From SIG565 sp045613385 (GTDB lineage: Bacteria > Bacillota > Clostridia > Oscillospirales > Acutalibacteraceae): a DNA stretch of 64,000 nucleotides. Shown here in pieces: positions 44,801-52,517 of the stretch. Below the pieces are notes generated by a model, which saw only the letters and a program-made list of their open reading frames with translations, ran no database searches and was not told the DNA's origin. How positions within the stretch are numbered: the stretch's first letter is position 1; the number at the start of each line of letters is the position of its first letter. The position numbers and the translations under genes are program-made. The stretch covers positions 1-64,000 of the forward strand of contig JAZLAW010000023.1 of NCBI GenBank assembly GCA_045613385.1, given 5' to 3'.

Positions 44801-44983
44801 GGTAAGTACGTGACCTATATGCGGTTTGCCGTTAGCGGTCGGTGGTCCGTCATAAAATACGTAGGGCTCACCATCCTTACGGTCTTCGATACTCTTTTCG
44901 AAAATTTTGTTATCAACCCAAAATTTTCCTATCTTTTTTTCTTCTTCTACAAAGTTTACATTAGGTGAAATACTGTTATACAT
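41834..44983 (-). CDS. ileS: Isoleucyl-tRNA synthetase, type 2 (eukaryote-like)
   Basis: A 1049-residue class I synthetase. The HIGH motif is at 55-58 in YDGPPTANGKPHIGHVL and KMSKSKGN near residue 600. The sequence around HIGH, the length and the lack of the C-terminal zinc finger of E. coli IleRS mark the eukaryote-like type 2 form, which as a class is associated with low sensitivity to mupirocin. Editing domain CP1 (TTTPWTLPSN) is intact. Start follows AGGAGG. Controlled by an Ile T-box. Confidence 0.95.
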   Translation of the reverse strand: MYNSISPNVNFVEEEKKIGKFWVDNKIFEKSIEDRKDGEPYVFYDGPPTANGKPHIGHVLTRVIKDMIPRYRTMKGCMVPRKAGWDTHGLPVELEVEKLLGLDGKEQIEQYGLEPFIDHCKESVWKYKGMWEDFSHTVGFWADMDNPYVTYHNDFIESEWWALKQIFEKKLLYKGFKIVPYCPRCGTPLSSHEVAQGYKNVKERSAVVRFKAVGEDAYFLAWTTTPWTLPSNVALCVNPNETYCKVKAADGYTYYMAEALLEKVLGDLKTEDAPAYEILETYKGSDLEYREYEPLFDCAAKVAAKQGKKGHFVTMDNYVTMSDGTGIVHIAPAFGEDDAQVGRKYDLPFVQLVDGKGEMTEDTDYAGTFVKDADPLILVDLDKKGLLFSAPKFEHDYPFCWRCDTPLIYYARESWFIKMTAVKDDLIRNNNTVNWIPESIGKGRFGDWLENVQDWGISRNRYWGTPLNIWQCECGHLHSIGSIAELKELSNNCPDEIELHRPFIDAVTIKCEKCGGEMHRVPEVIDCWFDSGAMPFAQHHYPFENKELFESQFPADFISEAVDQTRGWFYSLLAISTLIFNKAPYKNVIVLGHVQDENGQKMSKSKGNAVDPFDALETHGADAIRWYFYTNSAPWLPNRFHAKAVTEGQRKFMGTLWNTYAFYVLYAEIDKFDPTKYNLADCKLTVMDKWLLSRLNSTVVKVDENLANYRIPEAAKALQEFTDEMSNWYVRRGRERYWVQDLTEDKIAAYMTLYTALVVTAKAAAPMVPFMSENIYRNLVCNVDKAAPVSVHLCDFPTVDTSRINTSLEENMDKVLEIVVLGRAARNGSNRKNRQPLGTMYVKLDGSLDEIYLDIIKDELNIKNVSFTDNVDDFVSYKFKPQLKTVGPKYGKQLNEIRTALSELDGNAAKAELDANGKLVLDLPTGKVELETEDLLVESEQKEGFFALTDRGITVAIDTVLTEELIAEGFVREVVSKVQTMRKEAGFNVMDHINITVAGEENAVVTAVKYKEGIVGDTLADSLTATEPTGYVKEWDINGEKLTIGVERK

Positions 44984-44995
44984 TAAGTAACCTCC

Positions 44996-45240
44996 TAAAA
45001 AAATAAGAACTCCCGTCCATAACAGGACGAAAGCCCACTTTCGTTAACCACCTATTACGGCAGACTGACATCTGCGGTTCTTTTAACGGTGAACGGCCGA
45101 TACGCGCCTACTACTATTTCAGCGGATAACTCAGGAGTGATTTTCATACAGGGCGCCTACATCGGTCTTACACCATCACCGACTCGCTAAAATATCGGTA
45201 CCTGACTACTCTCTCCATCAAAGTCTCTATATATTAATCC
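44996..45240 (-). promoter_or_regulatory. Ile-specific T-box riboswitch of ileS
   Basis: Minus-strand leader. Stem I carries GAGAGAGTAG and a GGTG apical element; the specifier loop reads GAAA-ATC, with the Ile codon ATC at 45139-45141. The T-box bulge region TAGGTGGTTAACGA is at about 45041-45056. The terminator stem is GCTTTCGTCC/GGACGGGAGT (45009-45034), followed by TTATTTTTTT. With the divergent sigK promoter this fills the 352-base gap between ileS and sigK. Confidence 0.9.
45009..45034 (-). terminator. T-box terminator of ileS
   Basis: Ten-base-pair stem with three G-T pairs and a six-base loop, followed by a T-run just before the ileS ribosome site. Confidence 0.8.
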
Positions 45241-45246
45241 TAATAG

Positions 45247-45275
45247 ATTTTAACACACTTTAATAATAATTGCAA
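45247..45275 (-). promoter_or_regulatory. Promoter of ileS
   Basis: Minus strand: -35 TTGCAA (45270-45275), 17-base spacer, -10 TAAAAT (45247-45252). Confidence 0.7.
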
Positions 45276-45285
45276 CTAAAATTTA

Positions 45286-45313
45286 ATAAGACAATCTTTT
45301 TATATCATATATT
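45286..45313 (+). promoter_or_regulatory. SigE-like promoter of sigK
   Basis: ATA (45286-45288), 17-base spacer, CATATATT (45306-45313), fitting the Bacillus SigE pattern ATA-N16-18-CATAYAHT. Transcription would start near 45320. Confidence 0.6.
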
Positions 45314-45335
45314 TGTTATTATGGGAGTGATTATT

Positions 45336-46016
45336 TTGTTTTGGGACTTAATTTGCAAAATCGCATCGCATATTCTATATATGGCACTTCACGTAGCGCC
45401 TACAAGTTCCTTCCCGCCGCCACTAAAACGCGCCGAAGAAACCGAACTTATTTTGAAAATGTCTCAAGGTGATAAACCAGCAAAAGACAAACTGATTGAA
45501 CACAATCTACGTCTTGTCGCGCATATAGTAAAGAAATACAGCGGCAGTAGCGGAGACTCAGAAGACTTAATTTCAATCGGCACAATCGGTCTTATTAAGG
45601 GTATATCAACCTTCAAGCCCGATAAAAGCATCCGACTCGCCACCTATGCCGCGCGCTGTATTGAAAACGAAATTCTGATGCATTTCAGAAATCTGAAAAA
45701 ATCAGCGGGAGATGTTTATATTTCCGACCCTATTGATACCGATAAAGATGGCAACACATTAACACTTATCGACATAATTGCCGATGACATAGATATTACC
45801 GAAGAAATAGACAAAAAACTAAAACTTCAAAAGCTTAAGCTCATCATAAATGATGCTCTTGATAACCGCGAAAAGACGGTTCTTTGCTACAGATACGGAC
45901 TTGGCGGTTGCAAGGAACTTACACAACACGAAATAGCTAAAAAGCTTGGTATATCCCGTTCCTATGTATCAAGAATAGAAAAGGCGGCATTTATAAAATT
46001 ACGCCAACTTTTTTAG
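45336..46016 (+). CDS. sigK: Sporulation sigma factor SigK
   Basis: A 226-residue SigE/SigK-type sigma factor. An N-terminal hydrophobic pro-sequence (FWDLICKIASHILYMALHV) precedes SFPPPL and IEHNLRLVAHIVKKY, the region 2.1 of SigK; region 2.3-2.4 and a region 4 helix-turn-helix (TQHEIAKKLGISRSYVSRIE) follow. The TTG at 45336 is chosen since GGGAGTGA lies before it and the product then matches SigK length; an ATG at 45321 would lie at the predicted transcript 5' end. Not split by a skin element. It drives late mother-cell genes. Confidence 0.88.
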   Translation: MFWDLICKIASHILYMALHVAPTSSFPPPLKRAEETELILKMSQGDKPAKDKLIEHNLRLVAHIVKKYSGSSGDSEDLISIGTIGLIKGISTFKPDKSIRLATYAARCIENEILMHFRNLKKSAGDVYISDPIDTDKDGNTLTLIDIIADDIDITEEIDKKLKLQKLKLIINDALDNREKTVLCYRYGLGGCKELTQHEIAKKLGISRSYVSRIEKAAFIKLRQLF

Positions 46017-46023
46017 AAAAAAC

Positions 46024-46052
46024 TTGCTTTTTTAAAAATAGTATGTTAATAT
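46024..46052 (+). promoter_or_regulatory. Promoter of pheST
   Basis: -35 TTGCTT (46024-46029), 17-base spacer, -10 TAATAT (46047-46052). Confidence 0.65.
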
Positions 46053-46058
46053 AATTTT

Positions 46059-46320
46059 TAGTATAAATGCAGTGATGAAGAAAAGTAGATTTATTGCTAT
46101 CATCCAGAGAGAATACACCGTGGCTGAAAGTGTGTTTATGAAAAGCTTTTTATCGAAGTTCCCTTCTGAGCAGTGGTGCCGAATTGACAGTAAGCGCCAA
46201 CGGTTGACTCCGTTATGTGTCAAAAGAGTGTTTGCTCTTAGAGTAAAAATGTGGGTGGTACCACGGAGTTTGTATTTTTTGACTTCGTCCCTGTATATCG
46301 GGGACGGAGTTTATTTTTTT
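46059..46320 (+). promoter_or_regulatory. Phe-specific T-box riboswitch of pheST
   Basis: Leader between sigK and pheS. The specifier loop reads GAAG-TTC, with the Phe codon TTC at 46159-46161. The T-box bulge GGGTGGTACCACGG is at 46253-46266. Terminator stem ACTTCGTCCC/GGGACGGAGT (46282-46310) ends in TTATTTTTTTT. It fills the 317-base gap before pheS. Confidence 0.92.
46282..46320 (+). terminator. T-box terminator of pheST
   Basis: Ten-base-pair stem with one G-T pair, loop TGTATATC, followed by a T-run directly before the pheS ribosome site. Confidence 0.85.
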
Positions 46321-46333
46321 TGGAGGAAAAGTA

Positions 46334-47353
46334 ATGAAAGAAACGCTATCTAAAATAAAACTTGCCGCTAAAGAAGAAGTGGCAAAGAGCACTACTTTGG
46401 CGGAAATCGAAGAAATCAGAATCAAATACTTAGGTAAAAAAGGTGAACTGACCGCGCTTTTAAAACAGATGGGTTCACTCTCTCCGGAAGAGCGTCCGGT
46501 TGTCGGACAACTTGTTAATGAAGCAAAAGCGGAGGTTGATGAGCTCATAGCCGTTCGCAGTGAAGAATTAAAAAAAGCCGCCACCGAACAAAAATTAAAG
46601 GAAGAAACCATCGATATTACAATGCCCGCTAAAAAAGGCACCGTTGGACATCTTCATCCTTTAAATTCCGTGCTTAATAATATGATTGATATTTTTCAGT
46701 CGATGGGATTCGATGTTGTGGATGGTCCCGAAGTTGAAACCGAGCACTACTGTTTTGAAGCGCTCAACGTTCCTGCTGACCACCCTGCCCGTGATATGCA
46801 AGATACATTCTATTTAACGGAAAATTTTCTGCTCAGAACACAGACTTCTGCGGCCCAGATTCGAGTTATGGAAAACCGCAAACCACCCATTCGTATTATT
46901 TGCCCGGGCAGAGTTTTCAGGGCAGATGAAGTTGACGCCACCCATTCACCCGTTTTCCACCAGATTGAAGGTCTTGTTGTAGACAAGGGTGTTACAATGT
47001 GCGACCTTAAAGGTGTTCTTGAACAGTTTGCAAGAGAAATTTACGGCAAAGATACTGCCGTTAAGTTCCGCCCATCCTTCTTCCCGTTTACCGAACCGAG
47101 CGTTGAAGTTGATGTTACCTGTTCCGAATGCGGCGGTAAAGGTTGCCGCGTTTGTAAGGGCAGCGGTTGGATAGAAATTCTCGGTGCGGGTATGGTACAC
47201 CCAAACGTTCTTCGCAACTGCGGTATTGATCCCGAAGAATATTCCGGCTTTGCCTTCGGTATCGGTCTCGACCGACTTACCACCACAAGCCATAAGATAA
47301 GTGATATTCGCTTACTGTTTGAAAACGACAAGCGTTTCTTGGAACAGTTTTAA
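46334..47353 (+). CDS. pheS: Phenylalanyl-tRNA synthetase alpha subunit
   Basis: A 339-residue class II catalytic subunit. The N-terminal coiled coil covers about 1-85; motif 2 is around FRADEVDATHSPVFHQIEGL and motif 3 FAFGIGLDRLTTT near 310. Start behind TGGAGG. Transcribed with pheT, twelve bases downstream. Confidence 0.97.
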   Translation: MKETLSKIKLAAKEEVAKSTTLAEIEEIRIKYLGKKGELTALLKQMGSLSPEERPVVGQLVNEAKAEVDELIAVRSEELKKAATEQKLKEETIDITMPAKKGTVGHLHPLNSVLNNMIDIFQSMGFDVVDGPEVETEHYCFEALNVPADHPARDMQDTFYLTENFLLRTQTSAAQIRVMENRKPPIRIICPGRVFRADEVDATHSPVFHQIEGLVVDKGVTMCDLKGVLEQFAREIYGKDTAVKFRPSFFPFTEPSVEVDVTCSECGGKGCRVCKGSGWIEILGAGMVHPNVLRNCGIDPEEYSGFAFGIGLDRLTTTSHKISDIRLLFENDKRFLEQF

Positions 47354-47365
47354 GGAGGTAACAAT

Positions 47366-49756
47366 ATGAAAATTTCACTTAACCACTTAAAAAATTATGT
47401 AGAGATAAATGTACCCGTAGAAGAACTTTGTGAAAAGATGATTTTGGCGGGATTTGAAATAGAATCTATCGAAAATATGGGAGATAAAATCCGCAACGTT
47501 GTTGTCGGTGAAATCACCGAGATTACTCCCCACGAAAACAGTGACCATTTACAGATTTGCCAAATTAATATAGGAAACGGCAACTCCGTTCAGATAGTAA
47601 CCGGTGCACAAAATATAAGCGTTGGTGACAAGGTCCCCGCCGCTTTGCACGACTCGGCATTACCTAACGGTATGAATATAAAATCCGGTAAACTCCGCGG
47701 TGTAGATTCTTTTGGTATGCTTTGTTCTGGTGAAGAGCTTTGCCTTACTGAAGAAGACTATAAGGGTGCGAGTGTACACGGTATATTAATACTTGACTCT
47801 TCCCTTGCGGCCGGTACCGATATGCGCGATGTATTGGGTCTTAACGATTATATTATTGATTTTAAAATCACCGCCAACCGCCCTGACTGTAACTGCTTTT
47901 TAGGTGTTGCAAAGGAAATTTCAGTTGTGCTCGGCACAAAATATAACCCGCCCGTTCCGAACTACAAAACTATAGGTGGAGACATTAATGACTATATAAA
48001 AATCGATGTAGAAAACTACGATTTATGTCCGAGATACATTGGTCGTGTGGTTAAAAACCTTCGTATAAAAGAGTCTCCCGACTGGATGAAAAAAGCAATT
48101 TCGGCATCGGGTATGCGCCCCATTAACAACATTGTTGACATTACAAACTTTGTAATGCTCGAAACAGGCCAACCTATGCACGCTTTCAACTATAATGAAC
48201 TTCGCGGAAAACACGTGATAGTTAGAAACGCTAAAGAAAATGAAAAGATTACCACACTTGACGGTAAAGAGTATAATCTCAATCCCGATATGCTTGTAAT
48301 TGCCGATGGCGAAGTACCTTCTTGCCTTGCAGGTATTATGGGTGGACTTGAAAGCGAAATTACCGATACAACAACCGATTTGTTTTTAGAGTGTGCTAAG
48401 TTCCGCCGTGATAATGTGCGCCACACCGGTCGTGCTCTCGGCGTTCATACCGAATCAAGCGGCCGCTTCGAAAAAGGCGTTGATATAATTAACACTCGTT
48501 TTGCTATGGAACGTGCTTTACAGCTTATAGATGAGCTTGATGCGGGTGATATCATTGATGGCGAAATCGATAAGAATATCGGTCTGCCAAAAGAACGTAT
48601 AGTAAAGGTAAAAACTTCCAGTATTTTAGAACTCGTCGGCGTAGATGTACCCGAAGATAAAATTCTCTCTATCCTTAACAGTTTAGACCTTAATGCCGTA
48701 ATTGAAGGCGATACACTCACCTGCCGCATACCATCCATCCGAGATGATATCGAAGGCAGAGCAGATTTGGCTGAGGAAATTATGAGAATCTATGGTTATG
48801 ACCATATTGTCGGCACAAATATGCGCGGTGAAGTTATGCGCGGTAAAAAGTTGCCCGAAAGAATCAAAACCGATGCTTTAAAATCTCTTTTATGTTCTTA
48901 TGGCGCTAATGAAATTACCACTTATTCATTTGTTGCTTCGCGCGCAGTTGATTTATTGGATTTGTCAGTCGATGATACCCGCCGCAACCAGATTAAACTC
49001 ATTAACCCATTAGGCGATGAATATTCTGTAATGCGTACACAGCTTACAACAAGTATGCTTTCTGTGCTTTCCACCAACATAAACAGGAAAATAACTAGCG
49101 GCAGATTTTTCGAAGTCAGCAAACGCTTTATTGCAAAACAGTTACCTATTACCGAACAACCTGATGAATTACCGACATTATCTATCGGTGTATACGGAAA
49201 AGATGAAGATTTCTTTACCCTTAAGGGAATTGTTGATGACATTCTGGTTCTTTTCGGCGCACACAGCGATTACCGCAGAAGTAATGAAAACTATCTGCAT
49301 CCCGGCCGCCAGGCAGAAGTACTTGCCAACAACAAAGTTGTAGGTACATTTGGCGAACTTCACCCTGCAGTTGCAGAAAAGTTTGATATCGATACAAGAG
49401 TTTATGTTGCCGAAATTAAAATTGATGAACTGTTCCAGATAAACAAACGCAAAACCGTATACAAGCCATTACCTAAATTCCCTGCCGTTGAACGTGACTT
49501 TGCTATGCTTTGCGACATTGATTTGGAAATCGGTACGCTCGAAAAAGCTATTATTTCGGGTGCCTCAAGGCTTTGCGAAAAAGTAGAACTTTTCGATGTG
49601 TACTCAGGTGCTCAGATTCCGGAAGGCAAAAAGAGTGTCGCTTTCAGTGTATGGCTCCGTAGCAACGAAGGCACATTAACCGATGAAGAAATTGAAAATG
49701 TGACAAATCGCATTATCAAGAAACTCGAAAGTGTAGGCGCGGCGCTGCGTTCATAA
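47366..49756 (+). CDS. pheT: Phenylalanyl-tRNA synthetase beta subunit
   Basis: A 796-residue structural and editing subunit. The N-terminal tRNA-binding domain spans about 40-150, followed by B3/B4 editing (GTDMRDVL onward, MRPINNIVDITN), B5 and the C-terminal anticodon-binding FDX-ACB domain (PKFPAVERDFA). Start behind AAGGAGG. Confidence 0.97.
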   Translation: MKISLNHLKNYVEINVPVEELCEKMILAGFEIESIENMGDKIRNVVVGEITEITPHENSDHLQICQINIGNGNSVQIVTGAQNISVGDKVPAALHDSALPNGMNIKSGKLRGVDSFGMLCSGEELCLTEEDYKGASVHGILILDSSLAAGTDMRDVLGLNDYIIDFKITANRPDCNCFLGVAKEISVVLGTKYNPPVPNYKTIGGDINDYIKIDVENYDLCPRYIGRVVKNLRIKESPDWMKKAISASGMRPINNIVDITNFVMLETGQPMHAFNYNELRGKHVIVRNAKENEKITTLDGKEYNLNPDMLVIADGEVPSCLAGIMGGLESEITDTTTDLFLECAKFRRDNVRHTGRALGVHTESSGRFEKGVDIINTRFAMERALQLIDELDAGDIIDGEIDKNIGLPKERIVKVKTSSILELVGVDVPEDKILSILNSLDLNAVIEGDTLTCRIPSIRDDIEGRADLAEEIMRIYGYDHIVGTNMRGEVMRGKKLPERIKTDALKSLLCSYGANEITTYSFVASRAVDLLDLSVDDTRRNQIKLINPLGDEYSVMRTQLTTSMLSVLSTNINRKITSGRFFEVSKRFIAKQLPITEQPDELPTLSIGVYGKDEDFFTLKGIVDDILVLFGAHSDYRRSNENYLHPGRQAEVLANNKVVGTFGELHPAVAEKFDIDTRVYVAEIKIDELFQINKRKTVYKPLPKFPAVERDFAMLCDIDLEIGTLEKAIISGASRLCEKVELFDVYSGAQIPEGKKSVAFSVWLRSNEGTLTDEEIENVTNRIIKKLESVGAALRS

Positions 49757-49764
49757 AAAATTAC

Positions 49765-49793
49765 TTGTATTTTATGAAATTCTGTTATAAAAT
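49765..49793 (+). promoter_or_regulatory. Promoter of ireB
   Basis: -35 TTGTAT (49765-49770), 17-base spacer, -10 TAAAAT (49788-49793). Confidence 0.55.
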
Positions 49794-49831
49794 ATAAATA
49801 TGTAGAAAAAATTATAAAGAGGGTGTTATTT

Positions 49832-50077
49832 ATGAATGATAAGACAATGACTTTTTCGCTCGGCAATGAACAGGAGCTTGAAATAAAACGCATTTTGTTT
49901 ACTGTCTATGACGCTTTAAAGGAAAAGGGCTATAACCCCATAAACCAGATAGTTGGTTATATTTTATCCGAAGACCCAACTTACATTACAACCCATAATA
50001 ATGCCCGAAGCCTTATAAGGCGGGTTGACAGAGATACCCTTTTACAGACACTTGTAAAATATTATCTCTCAAATTAA
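49832..50077 (+). CDS. ireB: IreB-family regulatory phosphoprotein
   Basis: An 81-residue protein of the UPF0297/IreB family. In Enterococcus IreB is phosphorylated on N-terminal threonines by the PASTA kinase IreK and affects cephalosporin resistance; here T5 and T7 (KTMTF) are in the matching place. NPINQIVGYILSEDPTYIT and the final LVKYYL are conserved. Start at 49832 follows GAGGGTG. Usually beside ruvX, which is absent here. Confidence 0.92.
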   Translation: MNDKTMTFSLGNEQELEIKRILFTVYDALKEKGYNPINQIVGYILSEDPTYITTHNNARSLIRRVDRDTLLQTLVKYYLSN

Positions 50078-50091
50078 TATTAAAATGTAAA

Positions 50092-50120
50092 AGCGCTACC
50101 ACACAGAGTGTGGTAGCGCT
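50092..50120 (-). terminator. Terminator, ireB/DUF1624
   Basis: Thirteen-base-pair perfect stem AGCGCTACCACAC with loop AGA. The minus side ends TTTTACATTTT, so it best serves the minus-strand gene; it may also stop ireB. Confidence 0.75.
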
Positions 50121-50125
50121 GCTTA

Positions 50126-50869
50126 TTAATGACATATTTCTAAAATCAAATATATTATCGGTTGGTGCAACATATATATGATGAGCGAATTTTTGCCTAT
50201 AACGTTCAATGGCGCTATACTGCCAATACGAGAAAGTTTCTCATCAATATCATACTTTTTAAAAATCTGATATACAAAATATCCCGTGATAAAAAGAAAG
50301 CCCCACGGGATTATAGAAAAATAATCGGCCGAAGAAAAATTACGGGGCGGAAAACCGATATATGCCGACAGATAATTTGCATATAATTCTTCCGGCATAC
50401 GCAATATGTTAATACCCTCAAATCCCAAAAATCCATCATTAATATTTCTGGTAATAAAAAATAAAATCGTGCTTAAAATACCGCCTATAATGTGCGGTAT
50501 TTTTTTAAGCAGTTTTTCAAGCGGTATCATAATAAGCATCATACTTCCAAGCATCGTTAAAACGCTAAAAACTATTTTGTTCGATGGCATAAAAATATAT
50601 GTAACTACCGAAACGATGAGCCCCGCTAAAAACACCGTGAAGCCGCGTTTTAGCTTGTTTTTACCCAAGCTCCAACAAAACCCCGATAATAGTATAAAGG
50701 TCCAGCAGATGCTTTGTTGCCAGATATAGCCTGTCCTTCCCTTATAAAAGCCGAAATCATAGCCATAAATATAAACTAAATCCCACATTAAGTGATAAAC
50801 AACCATACTTATGACTGTTATTGCGCGTACCGTATCAATAAGCGGTATGCGGTTTTTCTTTGTCTCCAT
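50126..50869 (-). CDS. DUF1624 membrane acyltransferase-like protein
   Basis: A 247-residue membrane protein with about seven helices. It starts RIPLIDTVRAITVISMVVYHLMWDL, the signature of the DUF1624/heparan-alpha-glucosaminide N-acetyltransferase-like family, with the conserved His in VVYHLMWD. It may transfer an acyl group across the membrane; substrate unknown. No ribosome site is visible before the ATG at 50869, and a terminator ends about twelve bases upstream. Confidence 0.82.
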   Translation of the reverse strand: METKKNRIPLIDTVRAITVISMVVYHLMWDLVYIYGYDFGFYKGRTGYIWQQSICWTFILLSGFCWSLGKNKLKRGFTVFLAGLIVSVVTYIFMPSNKIVFSVLTMLGSMMLIMIPLEKLLKKIPHIIGGILSTILFFITRNINDGFLGFEGINILRMPEELYANYLSAYIGFPPRNFSSADYFSIIPWGFLFITGYFVYQIFKKYDIDEKLSRIGSIAPLNVIGKNSLIIYMLHQPIIYLILEICH

Positions 50870-50880
50870 TTTTCTATTAT

Positions 50881-50903
50881 AAAAGGCAGCTATATGCTGC
50901 CCT
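50881..50903 (-). terminator. Terminator of the prfA operon
   Basis: Stem GGCAGC/GCTGCC with loop ATATA followed by TTTTATAAT, immediately after the DUF1653 stop codon. Confidence 0.65.
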
Positions 50904-51119
50904 TTATTCTCCCATAAAAATAAATCTTTTTACTTTTTTGCCATCTTGTTCTACCGTTTCATTCCACATAGATGCCGGGCGGACCCACAAAGCTTTTTCA
51001 CCATACATAGCTCGGTACACGACCATATTTTCAAGTGTCTCGCTATGACGCGCAACACCGATAACTTCGTACTCTTTACCCTTAAAATGACGGTAACGAC
51101 CTAATTTTATTTCTTCCAT
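50904..51119 (-). CDS. DUF1653 protein
   Basis: A 71-residue protein of the DUF1653 family: GRYRHFKGKEYEVIGVARHSETLE, MVVYRALYG-like MYGEKALWVRPASMW and RF at the end. A compact beta-rich fold is expected; function unknown. Its ATG overlaps the apeA stop by one base (TAATG). Last gene of the prfA operon. Confidence 0.88.
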   Translation of the reverse strand: MEEIKLGRYRHFKGKEYEVIGVARHSETLENMVVYRAMYGEKALWVRPASMWNETVEQDGKKVKRFIFMGE

Positions 51120-52516
51120 TACTTTGCAAACTCTTTCATTGTAAGATATGCCATATAAATATCATATTTAGCGGTTGTTTCAAAAGGTGCATGCATTGAT
51201 AATACGGGAACACCCAAGTCCACAACATCTATACCGAGATTTGCAATATACTGAGCAACAGTACCGCCGCCGCCCATATCGACTTTGCCAAGCTCACCGG
51301 TCTGCCATACAATATTTGCATTATCGAGCATAGCGCGGATTTCACCCATAAATTCCGCCGATGCATCCGATGTGCCACTTTTACCGCGAGCACCTGTATA
51401 CTTGGTGATTACAACACCGTAATTGAGATATGCGGCATTTCTGCGTTCCATAACATCCTGGAATGTGGGGTCGGTTGCGGCGTTTACATCGGCCGACAAG
51501 CATTTTGAATTTCTCACCGCAGTACTTGGTGATACATTCTGCATTTCGGCTATATCGTAAATTATATACTTAAGGAATGAGGACTCAAGTCCTGTGTTGC
51601 CCATAGAACCGATTTCTTCCTTATCGGCAAGAATCGTTACGAGTGTTTTTTGCGGATTTTTAGTATCAAATGCCGCCATAACAGCAGGATATGCGCAAAC
51701 CCGGTCATCCTGTCCGTATGCGCCAATCATAGAACGGTCAAGTCCTATATCACAGGCCTTGACAGATGGCACACATTCAAGCTCAGCCGAAACAAAATCT
51801 GCTTCGGTGATACCGTATTTCTCATTCAATATTTTAAGAATATTTAGTTTTACAAGTTCGCTTCCCTTATCATCTCTGAAGGGATGACTGCCGATGAGCA
51901 CATTGAGTTCTTCACCCTTTATGCCTTCATCAAGTGTGCGCTTTGACTGTTCTTTTGCCAAATGCGGCAGTAAATCATTAACAACAAATTTAGGGTCGCA
52001 TTCATCTTCACCGATATTTACATTGACCTTAGTGCCATCGCGCTTTACAATAACGCCTATAAGCGATAACGGCACTGCGGTCCACTGGTACTTTCTTATT
52101 CCGCCGTAATAATGGGTTTTTAAAAGAGCTAATTCAATATCTTCATAAAGCGGATTGGGTTTTAAGTCAAGACGCGGTGAATCTATATGCGCCGCAGTAA
52201 TTTTAACTCCCTTATCAGCAGTCTCACTACCTACACATACAAGCGCCAAAGCCTTGCCGCGATTGTTGACAAAATAGCGGTCACCAGCTTTATATTTATT
52301 ACCCGGCACATATTCTTCAAAACCAAATTTTAGTGCCATACTTATGGTGGTATCAACCGCCAAACGTTCGGTTTTAGCATTATCAAGGAATTTTTTGTAA
52401 CCTGCGCAAAATTCATCTGCCGCCGATAAAACGGTATCATCGCTTACGAGTCTGCCGTTCTGTTTTTTTACAAAAAGTTCTTCTTTTAACATTTCTACCT
52501 TTGTCTTTTCAGCCAT
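51119..52516 (-). CDS. apeA: M18 family aminopeptidase
   Basis: A 465-residue zinc aminopeptidase removing N-terminal residues from peptides. The metal-binding motif is TAAHIDSPRLDLKPNP, with KEEIGSMGNTG containing the catalytic Glu and later SMHAPFETTAKYD holding a terminal His ligand. Tetrahedral dodecamer in known members. One base separates it from coaE. Confidence 0.93.
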   Translation of the reverse strand: MAEKTKVEMLKEELFVKKQNGRLVSDDTVLSAADEFCAGYKKFLDNAKTERLAVDTTISMALKFGFEEYVPGNKYKAGDRYFVNNRGKALALVCVGSETADKGVKITAAHIDSPRLDLKPNPLYEDIELALLKTHYYGGIRKYQWTAVPLSLIGVIVKRDGTKVNVNIGEDECDPKFVVNDLLPHLAKEQSKRTLDEGIKGEELNVLIGSHPFRDDKGSELVKLNILKILNEKYGITEADFVSAELECVPSVKACDIGLDRSMIGAYGQDDRVCAYPAVMAAFDTKNPQKTLVTILADKEEIGSMGNTGLESSFLKYIIYDIAEMQNVSPSTAVRNSKCLSADVNAATDPTFQDVMERRNAAYLNYGVVITKYTGARGKSGTSDASAEFMGEIRAMLDNANIVWQTGELGKVDMGGGGTVAQYIANLGIDVVDLGVPVLSMHAPFETTAKYDIYMAYLTMKEFAK

Positions 52517-52517
52517 T

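Noticed and set aside
45270..45335. Longer SigK with start at 45270 or 45321
   Set aside because: The first lies inside the divergent ileS promoter; the second leaves no ribosome site and adds residues not seen in SigK.
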